In this document: piece after piece, positions 26,601 through 34,678 of the stretch
Numbering within the stretch: position 1 is the stretch's first letter
How the letters are laid out: the number at the start of each line of letters is the position of its first letter
Assembly: GCA_003136315.1 (NCBI GenBank)
Contig: PLDW01000088.1
Span: 30,723-94,722, forward strand
Length of the DNA stretch: 64,000 nt
DNA from: Gemmataceae bacterium
GTDB lineage: Bacteria; Planctomycetota; Planctomycetia; Gemmatales; Gemmataceae
Direction of reading: 5' to 3'
Position numbers and translations under genes: made by a program
The notes under the pieces: generated by a model
The model's input: the letters and a program-made list of their open reading frames with translations, nothing else
The model's database searches: none
Told to the model about the DNA's origin: nothing

Positions 26601-29250
26601 CGGAAACCTGTATATCTCGGACTTCTCCAATAACCGCATCCGTCGAGTGGCGGCGCAAACTGGCATTATCACCACATTCGCTGGGACTGGAACACTCGGT
26701 TATTCAGGAGATAATGGACCCGCAACCTCGGCCATGTTCAGTTTTCCGGAAGAGATTGCGGTCGATGCTGAGGGAAACCTGTACATTGCCGACTCCTTCA
26801 ACAACGTCATCCGGAAGGTCGCGACGGCTCAGACCTCGATTTCTTCGCTGGCCGTGTCTGCCAGCCTGACAACCGGCAACTTCACAGGCCGCGGCAACGA
26901 CGATCTGCTTGTGGTCAACCGCGGTGCCCACTCCTTCTCGATTCTGGCCGGTAACGACAGCGGCGAGTTCGCGAGTCCCCAGGCCGCGTTGACCACTTCC
27001 ACCAGCGATGGCCTTTCGATCAACGACGATCCTGGCCCGGTGGTGGCGGGGGAGTTCAACAGCCTTGATGGGGGCTATGCCCACAGTGCTGGCCAGGAGG
27101 ATGTCGCCATCCTGATGGAAGATACCGGCGAGGTCTGGATCTTCACCAACACCGGCAACGGCACCTTCGAACATACTGATACCATCCCGGTCGGCCTGGG
27201 AGCCACCGGGCTGTCCCTCGTCAGTGGCTCGGAGCCCGGCCTGTACGATCTTCTCGTCGGCAATCAGTCCGGCGATATCCTTCAATTGATCGGCACCGGC
27301 GACGGCACCTTTCAGCCGCCTCCGTCGCTCACCGGCAACAGTGCTCCGATCGCTGTCCAGAAGGTGGGCAGTGCGAACACCCCTGTCGCCCTGGTCGCGA
27401 ATCAACAGGCCAACCTCGTCACCCTGCAATCGACGACCAACGGTTCGACATACTCCTCAGTCCAGACGCTCACAACCACTAATCCCAGCGCTCAACTGGC
27501 ACCCGGAGACGTGAAGTTTGCACTTCTTGACAAGGGCAGCACCCTGCCCGATGCCATCGTTATCGCCAGCGGCAGCAACAGCCTGCTTGTCTATCGAGCA
27601 ACCGGCCTCAACACTGCGGGCGATCCCATCTATGCCCAACCTGTCAGCTACTCCGTCGGCACCGACCCGGTGGATGTGACGATTGCAGACATCAACGGCG
27701 ACGGCATTCCCGATCTGCTCATCGCCAATAAGGGCTCCAACGACATCTCCGTCCTGTTCGGTAGTGACAATAGCAGCGGCGATTGGGTTGGCGTCCCGGG
27801 GCCGCGTCTCAAATCAGCCGGTGCTGGCCCCCTCTCCGCCAACCTCGTCGCGAACCCGAGCAGTCCAGGGGGCTACGATCTGGCAATCACCAACCAGGAT
27901 GGCACTGTGGACCTTCTGCCCGGACGAGGGCAGGGTTTCTTCGACGACCGCAGCCCGCAGATACTCAGCCTCGGCACGACTTTGTCCCAGCCTCCGACCT
28001 TGATCCCCGGCACCTCCATCGCTTACGCAGTGTCGAGTACTGGCTTGCTGATGCGGTTCGATATGAGCGATCTGAACGCCCCTGCGACCATCCTCCCCGG
28101 TCAGGAAGGTGTGCTGGCCGCCCAGCTCATCAATGCCAGCGAGATCGTCGAGGTCCGATCTGGGGGGATCGTCAATGAGGTTGATACGACCACAGGCAGC
28201 GTCGTGTCGGCACTCTTCCCCCAGAATGGCCTTCCTCTCTTGCCCAGCTCCCTGGCCCTCCTTGAGACGGATTCGGGCCTGGAAGCCCTGGTCACCGCCG
28301 AGAATTCCAACACAATCTATGAGTTCCGAGCCACATCCACCGGCATCGGCGAGCCCGTCACGGTGGAGATCGGGCAAGACTTCACCCCGGTGGGCTCTTC
28401 GCTGGCACTGGCATCCACCCTGTTCACCACAACGTCGGTGCCAGGGGGATCGGGACCAGCACCTGCTGGACCAGCGTTCAACACTCTGCTCACCGCCTCG
28501 GCCACAGGAGTTGACCCCGGGTTACTGGCTCGCATTGGAGGACTGTCTGACGAGACCGTGGTTCTGCCCAAGGGCGAGCAGCTACTGGCCAGCCTGAAGC
28601 TTGACTTTGAAGGGCTCGCCTTCAGCAACGGTCCCGATCCGCTCGTAGCCGACAGTCCAACCGTCCCCACGACGCGAGACGGGGTGCTCACGGGTACGAC
28701 TGAGGCTCTGGAAAGACTGGTCGAGGCGGTCCAGGGCGGCACCTGGCCCGAGACCGTTCCAGGCATGTCGTCACCTGCCAAGAAGACTGACTTGTTGGAG
28801 CAACTCCTCGACTCCCTGCGGACCTTGCCGCAAGAAGGCAAGCGACCCACCCCTCCAGGCGAACAATCCCCGGATGAGCCTGAGGGCAACGACTCGCAAG
28901 TCGACTCAATCGCAGCCGTTGTCGGCTCCGTGATCAACACAGACCAAGCTCCCCGATCCACGACGGACGAGACCGAGGTGAGCCCACCCGTGCAATCGCC
29001 TGATTCTCGACCGATCAGCGACAAGGATGCTTTCGAAGCCCTGACTCACGGAGTCGAGGTCGGACCGCATCAACCCGAAGCCGTGGACTTTGGGAGTTCT
29101 CGGGTAACGCACTGCTTCAATGATCAGAGCGGAGATGAGGAAGTTGTGTTCGCATCATTGCTACTGTTCTCCCCCGCGCTTGTTCCTCACGAGCGGTCTC
29201 GAAGGGGGTCGATGCTCTTGAGCAGTTGGATCCGCGATAACAATTACTAA
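20683..29250 (+). CDS. Giant surface/secreted VCBS-NHL repeat protein (2855 aa)
   Basis: The start is GTG at 20683, five bases after GGAGG; the upstream TTG would lie on that site. The N-terminus has LENRLPPA, resembling a signature of exported planctomycete proteins, instead of a normal signal peptide. In order: a PPC-like domain (about 60-170), a CARDB-like domain (170-300), a second PPC-like domain (305-420), 14 VCBS/FG-GAP repeats (about 430-1130), 2 more near 1255-1340, 12 NHL repeats (about 1365-2045), further propeller-like repeats with one more VCBS motif (about 2065-2440), and a Pro/Ser/Asp-rich tail. VCBS units carry calcium-binding DxNGDGxxD loops. It is probably an adhesin or cell-envelope protein folded as several beta-propellers. 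I see no anchor or sorting motif at the C-terminus. Confidence 0.9.
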   Translation: MAKHTYWFSQDPFSEVQNRTELLLEDLENRLPPAAHTLVAASTAANTLTLGALNTAEASGEIATADEQDLYRIQLGIGDRLTVAVTAQLAGSGLEPVLRVFSEYGQELAIDNQEGGDPQLTFQANAPGDYFVGVSSAGNSQYNPTVSDSGSTGTTTGTYTLDLAVKKNQPLQSDLAGSSFRLAQTTAAWGDTVLASFNIENRGGANAGAFSVQLYVSPDPNINPSNSTPLLATPLAMDGLTAGSKWSVEGLALTLPTGLGTLKSGPVYIGLRITLTNPGQDSGTSDKGGVHRGEDFESLTIVTPVSTNVTDLAQADPDLNIRLNGTLGVNQSERYQFTISQTLGAGQFTATAQPTSNNSFLPQLALYGGAEGQTLLVQTQGEIDNPSATLSQYIQPGTYFLSVSSDQTGSYQLTTTMTAASSVLQTVPTGPGPSAIAVGDINNDGDLDLVVADSTFGKGNTLSILMGNGNGTFLPTQTVTVGRDPVAVAIADLNGDGKPDLVVANEEDNTVGVLLGNGNGTFQPMQTYAVGHQPSSVAVADLTGNGILDIVVVNTADDTVGVLLGNGNGTFQPMRTYAVGHQPSSVAVADLNGDGIPDIVVANTGSNTVGVLLGEGDGTFGSMHSFPVGEKPSSVAVADVTGNGILDIVVANSGDNTVGVLLGKGDGTFAMQSQYSVGTQPLSLVVADINDDGKPDIVVSNNNNTVSYLFGNGDGTFATQQTSQLPQNSSAVVVADINGDGNPDLIATDSGSAGQPGSGISVLLGNGDGSFQSQPVLPVGVGPVSLAVGDFNGDGRPDVAVASVGSQEVTVELGNGDGTFSPQTPIHVGNRPMAVATADLNNDGRADLVVANFDDNTVGVMLGNGDGTFRPEVTYPVGLGPCSLVLADLTGDGIDDIVVANNGDGTVGVLLGNGDGTFQPMRAYTVGAGNPTDQAGLLPGPGPISVAVADVNGDGIPDILVANDQDSSVDVLLGEGHGTFQPQQIIPLLDQPSALAVADVNGDGKTDIIVVNSGASTVGVLLGNGNGTFQTQRIFGVGQDPQAVAMADVNGDGLPDLVVTNSKDDTVSVLLGLGNGDFQNQRIFDVGQDPLPVVVADLNKDGKPDILVGNFGDNTLTALLGNGDGTFTIATATNSAQVSNTPYLVDLTGAVDSTGQPILDSVILDSAGNILFRQGLPGGSNQFEPPVTLNPTRSAQDVAPLQTSSGWVVAAADSAPDPNLSTPGHLVYTISLYNVTLSGKVNPPTIALSTSLVPTQIFAADLSGDGRDGDLVIANSLNNSIQVAIQQPDGTFGSLLTLSTGDDPSDVTFADVNGDGLTDIIVTNQASGDVSIFLNDNNHSFTTSERIRAGSSLSDINTSSTITTVAGNKFQNYFGDGGLATDATLNNPVGIAADSQGDLYITDYSNNVIREVLAGTDIIKTVVGTGSAGYAGDGGPATSALLSGPESVALDAAGNLYISDTNNNVVREVIAKTGIIETVAGSGVAGYSGDHGLATNAELNGPSGIAVDDSGNLYISDTNNNVIREVAVGTGVITTVAGTGVAGYSGDSGLATATELDGPLGIAVDGSGNLYIADTFNHLVREVAVGTGLITTVAGTGLIGTPNDGQLATDAELLHPECLAIDQAGNLYISDIFTNMIYEVSAATQVITIVAGAGPQGYTGDNGPATAALLSAPVGVALDGFGNLYIVDNGNNVIREVNAASGIITTVAGTESHEYSGLPVLATSVVLSSPGSAVVDSHGNLYIADSTNNVIREVAAETGIITTIAGNGIAGYSGDGGLATAAELNDPDGVAVDSDGNVYIADSFNNVIRMVAAGTGIITTIAGTGPNNAGYSGDGGPANLAELNGPESVTIDSAGNLYIADSYNNAVREIAANTGIITTVAGIDVDGIGVAGYSGDGGPGISAELDNPEGVAVDAAGNLYIADSFNNAVRKVSAETGIITTVAGTGVAGYSGDDGPATSAELNNPEGVAVDASGNLYISDFSNNRIRRVAAQTGIITTFAGTGTLGYSGDNGPATSAMFSFPEEIAVDAEGNLYIADSFNNVIRKVATAQTSISSLAVSASLTTGNFTGRGNDDLLVVNRGAHSFSILAGNDSGEFASPQAALTTSTSDGLSINDDPGPVVAGEFNSLDGGYAHSAGQEDVAILMEDTGEVWIFTNTGNGTFEHTDTIPVGLGATGLSLVSGSEPGLYDLLVGNQSGDILQLIGTGDGTFQPPPSLTGNSAPIAVQKVGSANTPVALVANQQANLVTLQSTTNGSTYSSVQTLTTTNPSAQLAPGDVKFALLDKGSTLPDAIVIASGSNSLLVYRATGLNTAGDPIYAQPVSYSVGTDPVDVTIADINGDGIPDLLIANKGSNDISVLFGSDNSSGDWVGVPGPRLKSAGAGPLSANLVANPSSPGGYDLAITNQDGTVDLLPGRGQGFFDDRSPQILSLGTTLSQPPTLIPGTSIAYAVSSTGLLMRFDMSDLNAPATILPGQEGVLAAQLINASEIVEVRSGGIVNEVDTTTGSVVSALFPQNGLPLLPSSLALLETDSGLEALVTAENSNTIYEFRATSTGIGEPVTVEIGQDFTPVGSSLALASTLFTTTSVPGGSGPAPAGPAFNTLLTASATGVDPGLLARIGGLSDETVVLPKGEQLLASLKLDFEGLAFSNGPDPLVADSPTVPTTRDGVLTGTTEALERLVEAVQGGTWPETVPGMSSPAKKTDLLEQLLDSLRTLPQEGKRPTPPGEQSPDEPEGNDSQVDSIAAVVGSVINTDQAPRSTTDETEVSPPVQSPDSRPISDKDAFEALTHGVEVGPHQPEAVDFGSSRVTHCFNDQSGDEEVVFASLLLFSPALVPHERSRRGSMLLSSWIRDNNY
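21985..24070 (+). repeat. Coding tandem repeats, 14 VCBS/FG-GAP units
   Basis: Fourteen in-frame units of roughly 130-190 bp each encode the pattern VAVADLNGDGxPDIVVAN...GVLLGNGDGTF. Adjacent units share long nearly identical stretches (for example CCGAGCAGTGTGGCGGTGGC recurs), pointing to recent internal duplication and possible copy-number variation. Confidence 0.9.
24770..26830 (+). repeat. Coding tandem repeats, 12 NHL units
   Basis: Twelve in-frame units of about 165-180 bp encode GVAVDxxGNLYIADSxNNVIREV followed by GIITTVAGTGVAGYSGDGG. Twelve units would fit two six-bladed propellers. The Asp/Asn-Tyr residues of each NHL unit are well kept. Confidence 0.9.
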
Positions 29251-29489
29251 TCTATGATTTATGAAATTCAGTGGGTTTGCCAGTTGCAGCCTGACGAGAT
29301 CGATGGTGGGCTATCAGAAGCAAGTTAAACAAGTTGAATATCGGAAATTATTTTACCAGTTGCAGTTTGAATTAAACCTCCAACAAAGTAAAGGGAGCGC
29401 AGTTGTTGCGTACGCCCGTGTCGGTCGCTACATTGGGGCGATTCCCATCGATTCCCCGCTTCTGTCGAGTTGATCGGCAGGGATCAGAC

Positions 29490-31811
29490 ATGGTGACGAA
29501 GATCGAGGATCGCCAGATGACACCCAGTCCAGACGGCTTGCCGCTCGTCTCGTGCATCATGCCGACTTGCGACCGTCGGAAGTTCGTGCCGCGGGCGATC
29601 CGCTATTTCCTGCACCAGGACTACCCCAAAAAGGAACTGATCGTTGTCGATGACGGTGCCAGCTCGGTTGGCGACCTGCTGCCTGATGACCCCAGACTTC
29701 GCTACTTCCGCCTGCCGCAGCGGGCGACGGTTGGGGCCAAACGTAACTTCGCCTGCGAGCAAGCTGCCGGCACGCTGATCGCGCACTGGGACGACGATGA
29801 CTGGCACGCACCGCGCCGGCTTCGTATGCAGGTCGAAGCGATGCAGCGTGCCGGTGCCGATCTCTGCGGGCTCAGGACGCTTCTCTTCTATGACACCCGC
29901 ACCTGCCGGGCCTGGCGATACACCCACCCGGAAAGCCAGCGGCCCTGGCTGGCTGGCAGTTCTTTGCTCTACACCCGTGCCTTCTGGGCCAACCACCGTT
30001 TCCCTCCGATCAATATCGGTGAGGACAGCCAATTCGTCGCTCATGCCGAACCCGGGCGGCTGGTCAGCATGCCGGATTTCACCGTCCATGTCGGCATCAT
30101 TCACGATCAGAACGTGAGCCCCAAGCACACGGGTGGAGCCTGGTGGCACCCGCACCCTGTCGAGGACATCGGCCAGGTGGTGGGTGAAGATCTGGCCGAT
30201 TACCAACGAGCTTCGACCGAGCCTTCGGCACCGACAGCGGTCGACCCGCCGCTTCGCAATGTCTTCGCCTGCCTATTCCACGAAAGCCCTGAGTGTGTCG
30301 TCGATCTGGTACGCAACCTGCGTCACCTGGACCCCACCTCGTCGGTGGTGCTTTACAACGGCAGCAAGAACCCTCGTTTGCTTGAGGGCGTGTTCACGTC
30401 CGATCGCAACGGGGCGGAGATCCACCCGACGCCGCAGCCAGTGGAGTGGGGCCACCTCCACAACTTTGCCATCGACTGCATGCGATTTGCGCTGGAACGT
30501 GGTCCGTTTGACACCCTCACGATTGTCGATTCCGACCAACTGGCACTGCGTCCAGGCTATTCGGCCAGGCTGGCGGAATTCTTCGCCAGCAATCGTGACG
30601 TCGGGATGCTCGGCAACTCAGCGGGAAAGCTCCCCCCGAACACGAACATCCCTGCCGCTCGATTCGCCTACGCCGAGACAGACCATTGGCGACCGTTTGT
30701 CCGCCGTTTCCCCGATGGTGAGGCGAAATTCGTCCACTGGAGCTTCTGGCCCACGACCGTTTTTACCGCCGACGCGGCCCGTGGTCTGGTCAAGTTGTTC
30801 GACGAGGACGAGCAGTTGCAGCAGATCGTGCGAACTTCGCGCATCTGGGCGACCGAAGAGGTGATCCTGCCGACGCTGGTGGCACTGTTGGGGTTCCGGA
30901 TCGCTGCCAGCCCGTTCAGCTACGACTTTGTGAAGTTCCGCACACCGTACTCGGTTCAGCAACTCAACCACGCGATGAACCGGGCCGATGTGTTCTGGGC
31001 CCACCCTGTGCCCCGCCGCTATGATGACCCGTTGCGCATGCACGTCCGCGAGCAATTTCACGACTACACCGCGGTGGCGACGACCACCCCAGAGCCGCCC
31101 GGCCCGCATCCAGTTTCGCACCAGCCAACGACTGCGGGGCCACACCTCCCCAAAGTCGCTGCATCCAATGGGCCGGGGCCGCCACCGTTTCTGCTGTCGC
31201 GGCCCATTCTGGCGCGGATGCGTGCTGTCGAGGGTTGGCTCGATGACGACGAGGCCGACCTACTCCTGGGCACGACCGTGCGGGCTCTGGTTGATGTGCC
31301 GGAGGCGTCTGCGGTCGTCGAGGTCGGCAGCTACTGCGGCCGGGCCACGGTCATCTTGGGTGCGGTTGTTCGCGCCGTCCGGCCGTCGGCACGTGTCTGG
31401 GCGGTGGACCCTCATGACGGCAAGATCGGCGCGGTCGGCCGGTACGTCAAGACCAGCGGTACGCTGGAAAAGTTGAAGGCAACCATCGCTGCCGCTGGCC
31501 TCTCCAATGTGGTCGAGATCGTCTGCTCTGCTGCGCCTCAACTGCCCTGGCAACAGCCGATTGCCTTGCTTGTGATTGATGGCCTGCACGATTACACCAG
31601 TGTCTCGCAGGATTTCTACCACTTCGAGCCGTGGCTGGCCGACAATGGATTTGTAGCCTTCCACGACTACGCCAGCTATTACCCGGGTGTTGTGGCTTTC
31701 GTCAACGAGCGGCTGGCAGGCGGCGGGTATTGTAAAGAGCAGAGTGTCAATAGCATGATCGTGTTGCAAAAGCAGCCGCAGCAGGCGAAGGATTCCGGAA
31801 GAGCCTCGTAA
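29490..31811 (+). CDS. Tri-domain glycosyltransferase 2 / glycosyltransferase / methyltransferase fusion
   Basis: A 773-residue protein. Residues about 15-245 are a GT-A family 2 transferase (VSCIMPTCDRRKFVPRAI, ELIVVDDGAS, AHWDDDDWH metal site near 101). Residues about 256-525 form a second transferase-like domain (FACLFHESPECVVDLVRNL, LTIVDSDQL), reminiscent of core-2/xylosyltransferase-like enzymes. Residues about 582-765 are a class I SAM methyltransferase of the Methyltransf_24 type (VVEVGSYCGRAT, VWAVDPHDG, LLVIDGLHDY). A start at 29517 (GAGG eight bases upstream) is also possible. Downstream of the giant surface protein, it may build and methylate a glycan on surface proteins; that target is inferred only from position. 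Confidence 0.85.
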   Translation: MVTKIEDRQMTPSPDGLPLVSCIMPTCDRRKFVPRAIRYFLHQDYPKKELIVVDDGASSVGDLLPDDPRLRYFRLPQRATVGAKRNFACEQAAGTLIAHWDDDDWHAPRRLRMQVEAMQRAGADLCGLRTLLFYDTRTCRAWRYTHPESQRPWLAGSSLLYTRAFWANHRFPPINIGEDSQFVAHAEPGRLVSMPDFTVHVGIIHDQNVSPKHTGGAWWHPHPVEDIGQVVGEDLADYQRASTEPSAPTAVDPPLRNVFACLFHESPECVVDLVRNLRHLDPTSSVVLYNGSKNPRLLEGVFTSDRNGAEIHPTPQPVEWGHLHNFAIDCMRFALERGPFDTLTIVDSDQLALRPGYSARLAEFFASNRDVGMLGNSAGKLPPNTNIPAARFAYAETDHWRPFVRRFPDGEAKFVHWSFWPTTVFTADAARGLVKLFDEDEQLQQIVRTSRIWATEEVILPTLVALLGFRIAASPFSYDFVKFRTPYSVQQLNHAMNRADVFWAHPVPRRYDDPLRMHVREQFHDYTAVATTTPEPPGPHPVSHQPTTAGPHLPKVAASNGPGPPPFLLSRPILARMRAVEGWLDDDEADLLLGTTVRALVDVPEASAVVEVGSYCGRATVILGAVVRAVRPSARVWAVDPHDGKIGAVGRYVKTSGTLEKLKATIAAAGLSNVVEIVCSAAPQLPWQQPIALLVIDGLHDYTSVSQDFYHFEPWLADNGFVAFHDYASYYPGVVAFVNERLAGGGYCKEQSVNSMIVLQKQPQQAKDSGRAS

Positions 31812-31968
31812 CAGCTCTCGTGCCTCGAAATAGCCGTTCGGTGTGAGGTTCCACTTTATTGATATCTGGCTACAATAACTGTCAATGGTTCGGTGGCTGG
31901 TTGTTACATGAGAAATATATATTAATAGATTGTGAGATACCAGCACTAATAATTAAGAACAAATATAC

Positions 31969-32631
31969 TTATAATGATGCGAGAAAATCAATAAATCGAT
32001 CCTGTGGGTTGCCATTCATTGTATAATATTTATCTGTATGTGGTTCGCCGCCATTGGAAACGAGTGATTTAATTTTCGCCCCCCCCCGTTTAAACAACCA
32101 TTGTTCATAGAGGAATCGATTTGTGTCGATTGTCGGCTTCGGCAGCCCCCGAATCCATGCTGCAGTTGACCACCAGAAATTACCACCGAAGATTGGCCCA
32201 AAGACTGGGTGAACGATGTGGCAAAATCCAGCGATGTCGAATTGCTGCAGATCTTCGACCCTCTGTTGCCAGTCGACGAGAATCGCGTGATTCATTGCCC
32301 ATCGCCATTTGGTAGCATAAATACCTTTCAGCGTAACATTCTTGCCGTGAAAATAAACTATACTATGATTTTCAGTGCTAGTATCGCAGAATTGCTTGAG
32401 CGATGATAATGCTGAATATTCATAATAGTTTTCTTTGGACCAGTGAACGGTCAAATGTACACCTGCGGAGCCAGCTAGATATCGCAATTCATTCGCTGCT
32501 TCCTCAGATGATTCCACGAGATGCGCCTCAATGCGGCCAGGAAATTGAGCTTTTCTGATAGTAATCAATTGTTCAGCCGCGATGTCAAACCAGTTATTTT
32601 TTTGCCAAAGAGTCCAGAATGCCATAATCAT
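31969..32631 (-). CDS. Glycosyltransferase-like protein
   Basis: A 220-residue protein whose start overlaps the stop of the upstream glycosyltransferase by ATGA. It has YFHGKNVTL, KWRWAMNHAILVDWQQRVEDL and GGNFWWSTAAWIRGLP, the layout of small GT-A-like proteins in which YxHxKG and GNFWW motifs recur near polysaccharide loci. The catalytic metal motif is not obvious. Composition is visibly more AT-rich than the flanking genes, as is the 157-bp convergent gap after the previous gene. Confidence 0.7.
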   Translation of the reverse strand: MIMAFWTLWQKNNWFDIAAEQLITIRKAQFPGRIEAHLVESSEEAANELRYLAGSAGVHLTVHWSKENYYEYSALSSLKQFCDTSTENHSIVYFHGKNVTLKGIYATKWRWAMNHAILVDWQQRVEDLQQFDIAGFCHIVHPVFGPIFGGNFWWSTAAWIRGLPKPTIDTNRFLYEQWLFKRGGAKIKSLVSNGGEPHTDKYYTMNGNPQDRFIDFLASL

Positions 32632-33980
32632 GCAAGTGCCCTCCGGAATATTGCAAGCAGACGTGAATTACCGTTAAGAAACTCATTCTCAGACTGACTG
32701 TTTAACCATCCTCGGAGCGTGTGAAAAGAAGTCATGAAGCCGAATGAGCGAAAAGGGCCGATATCATCTTGAGTATCAGGCTGCTTCGTGAACCAATGAG
32801 GATCATTTACCGTGTGAGGCGATATGAGATGCGTCGGGATCTCCATCCAATTACACCACTCATTACGCCGGAATGCATAGCCAATTGCATCCGAGGCCAT
32901 GGCGAGCCAGGGCAAATTCTTGCCGTGGAGGCGAGCTTGGGCAAGAGCATAATCCGCAGCTGTATGCAAGAGCTTGGACCCTTTCGATGCAACAAAAAAA
33001 TTATCCATCCAGTTTCCGCCCCATTCTTTGAAACCGACAAAGTCGAAATTACTTGTAGCTAGTTGTGCCAACCCCTCCAAGGAGCGGAAGCAGATAAAAT
33101 CCATGTCTAACCACATGCCGCCAACGGCAGCTATGAACGCCTTCCTGATCCAGTCGACTCGGTGCGTTACATAGATTCCATCCAACTCGCGCGGAATTGG
33201 ACCAAGAATATCTTCAACATCTGCACGGGATAGAACGATAGTACGTGGATTATGTTGGATTATCGATTTGAGACATAAATTATAATACCAGTGTCGCTGA
33301 GAACCTTCCCAATAGACATAGATCTCACTTGTGGCAGTAGTCATTGGGTTAAATTTATTAATAGCATATTTTAGAGTAATAAATAAATGTGATTCATTAA
33401 GTCCATTGTGATAGCAAGCATACTTATTTATAAATCTAAAATTATGTTGATTACAAGTATATAATGAATTAATGAACATATAATCATCTGCGCGCCCTTG
33501 AGAATAGTGGGAAAATCTTGAACGTCCAATAACAGATGAGTGAACGAGAAAGCTTGCGGTATCAATTTTTCCATATTTAACAGGCCCAGCATCGAGTCTA
33601 TGAGATCCATCTGCCATTTGTTGCTTAAATACAAAGACTTTTGCATTGATATCACTGTAATGATCGACTATAGTTCTTGATGCGATTATACCGAAATCAG
33701 GATGGATTATGTTGTCATCATCAAGGAAGTAAATCCATGTGTCGTGACTGGCAAGCTCAATCCCTCGATTTTTTTGAGCAATCCCCTCGCCGTCGGATGG
33801 TGCGACCTCAAGTTTGTGCGGCTTGACTCCAACAGAATTTGAGCTCGCTTTGGCTTCATCCAATACAATAATCCATTGCCAGTCAAAAAAGCTATCTAGC
33901 TGCTTTAGGCTTTCACTAACAATTGGTAAGTTTGCCGGTCGCGAACATGCCGTGATGATAGCCAATTTTGGGAGAATCAT
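32628..33980 (-). CDS. Two-domain glycosyltransferase (GT2-like plus GT32-like)
   Basis: A 450-residue protein with AAAGGTG upstream of the ATG at 33980; a TTG at 34013 is less likely. The N-terminal half is GT2-like: LAIITACSRPANLPIVSESL, then GIAQKNRGIELA and WIYFLDDDNIIHPDF with the metal-binding Asp run. The C-terminal half (from about 220) is like capsular-polysaccharide GT32 enzymes: IYVYWEGSQ, VDWIRKAFIAAVGGMWLDMDFI with a DxD motif, and NNFFVASKGS-like sequence (DNFFVASKGSKLL). The AT-richer composition and its partner at 31969 suggest a horizontally acquired glycan gene pair. Confidence 0.8.
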   Translation of the reverse strand: MILPKLAIITACSRPANLPIVSESLKQLDSFFDWQWIIVLDEAKASSNSVGVKPHKLEVAPSDGEGIAQKNRGIELASHDTWIYFLDDDNIIHPDFGIIASRTIVDHYSDINAKVFVFKQQMADGSHRLDAGPVKYGKIDTASFLVHSSVIGRSRFSHYSQGRADDYMFINSLYTCNQHNFRFINKYACYHNGLNESHLFITLKYAINKFNPMTTATSEIYVYWEGSQRHWYYNLCLKSIIQHNPRTIVLSRADVEDILGPIPRELDGIYVTHRVDWIRKAFIAAVGGMWLDMDFICFRSLEGLAQLATSNFDFVGFKEWGGNWMDNFFVASKGSKLLHTAADYALAQARLHGKNLPWLAMASDAIGYAFRRNEWCNWMEIPTHLISPHTVNDPHWFTKQPDTQDDIGPFRSFGFMTSFHTLRGWLNSQSENEFLNGNSRLLAIFRRALA

Positions 33981-34075
33981 ATCGTCACCTTTACATATTA
34001 GATCGCCAATCAATGAACGTGCTTGTTATAGCTGGCCTCAACACAGACGTAGTTCCGTCGTGATTTCCATATCTC

Positions 34076-34420
34076 TCAATCGATAGTTGATCTGATCAGA
34101 GATCGGATTGTCCGCGCAACATTAAGAACAATTCTCGCATCCAATAGCATCGGATCTCCCCTGAGAGCCGACGTTCCCCCATTACGAACTGTATACCACC
34201 CTTTACCCGCTAAGTCCACCGCTTCCTTGCTTTGCTCTGCTCGTGAGGGTTGCCTCGCAGCTGTGAGTTGGAGCGGCGGTGACCGACTCGTTTGGGTCCC
34301 ACAAACACCGCATCGCCTGGCATCGGGCATTCTGTCGCCTGGTGCAACCAGACAGATCTCGCCTCGTCCTTTGAGTAGGGGTAATCGGTCGCGACTTGGC
34401 AACACGAGCGAGAAGTTCAT
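34076..34420 (-). pseudogene. Broken 5' end of a glycosyltransferase
   Basis: An ATG at 34420 with a strong GGGAGGA site seven bases upstream begins MNFSLVLPSRDRLPLLKG, which looks like the first strand and helix of a family 2 glycosyltransferase. After about 18 residues the sequence no longer resembles any fold and runs 96 more codons to a stop. I read it as a remnant truncated by a rearrangement; a genuinely different short protein is less likely. The rest of the 34014-34678 gap holds nothing else I can identify. Confidence 0.4.
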
Positions 34421-34678
34421 CAGTGGTTCCTCCCTTCTCTCGTATACAAAACGAATTCCGACTTGGAAACCCGGTCCGACACCGATTTCTCCTCCCTGCT
34501 TCGGACCATGCCCATTGGATGGAATATCGACGCAGAGAGAGTGATCACGAGGGAGCGAGACTTTTCCAAGTGTCACCTGGCTACTCAACCACATCGCGGA
34601 AGAACCGGGCCAGCAAGTTCTGGTCAAGGAGTCCTGCCGCCTGCCCTCTCTCGTGTCGGGAGTGCGATTCGAGCTCTG

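Noticed and set aside
21985..26830. Regular repeats resembling a CRISPR array
   Set aside because: Units are in-frame, 130-190 bp, and encode VCBS/NHL motifs; no short constant repeats with unique spacers.
29261..29473. 70-codon plus-strand frame after the giant gene
   Set aside because: No ribosome-binding site or recognisable sequence; lies in a short AT-richer spacer.
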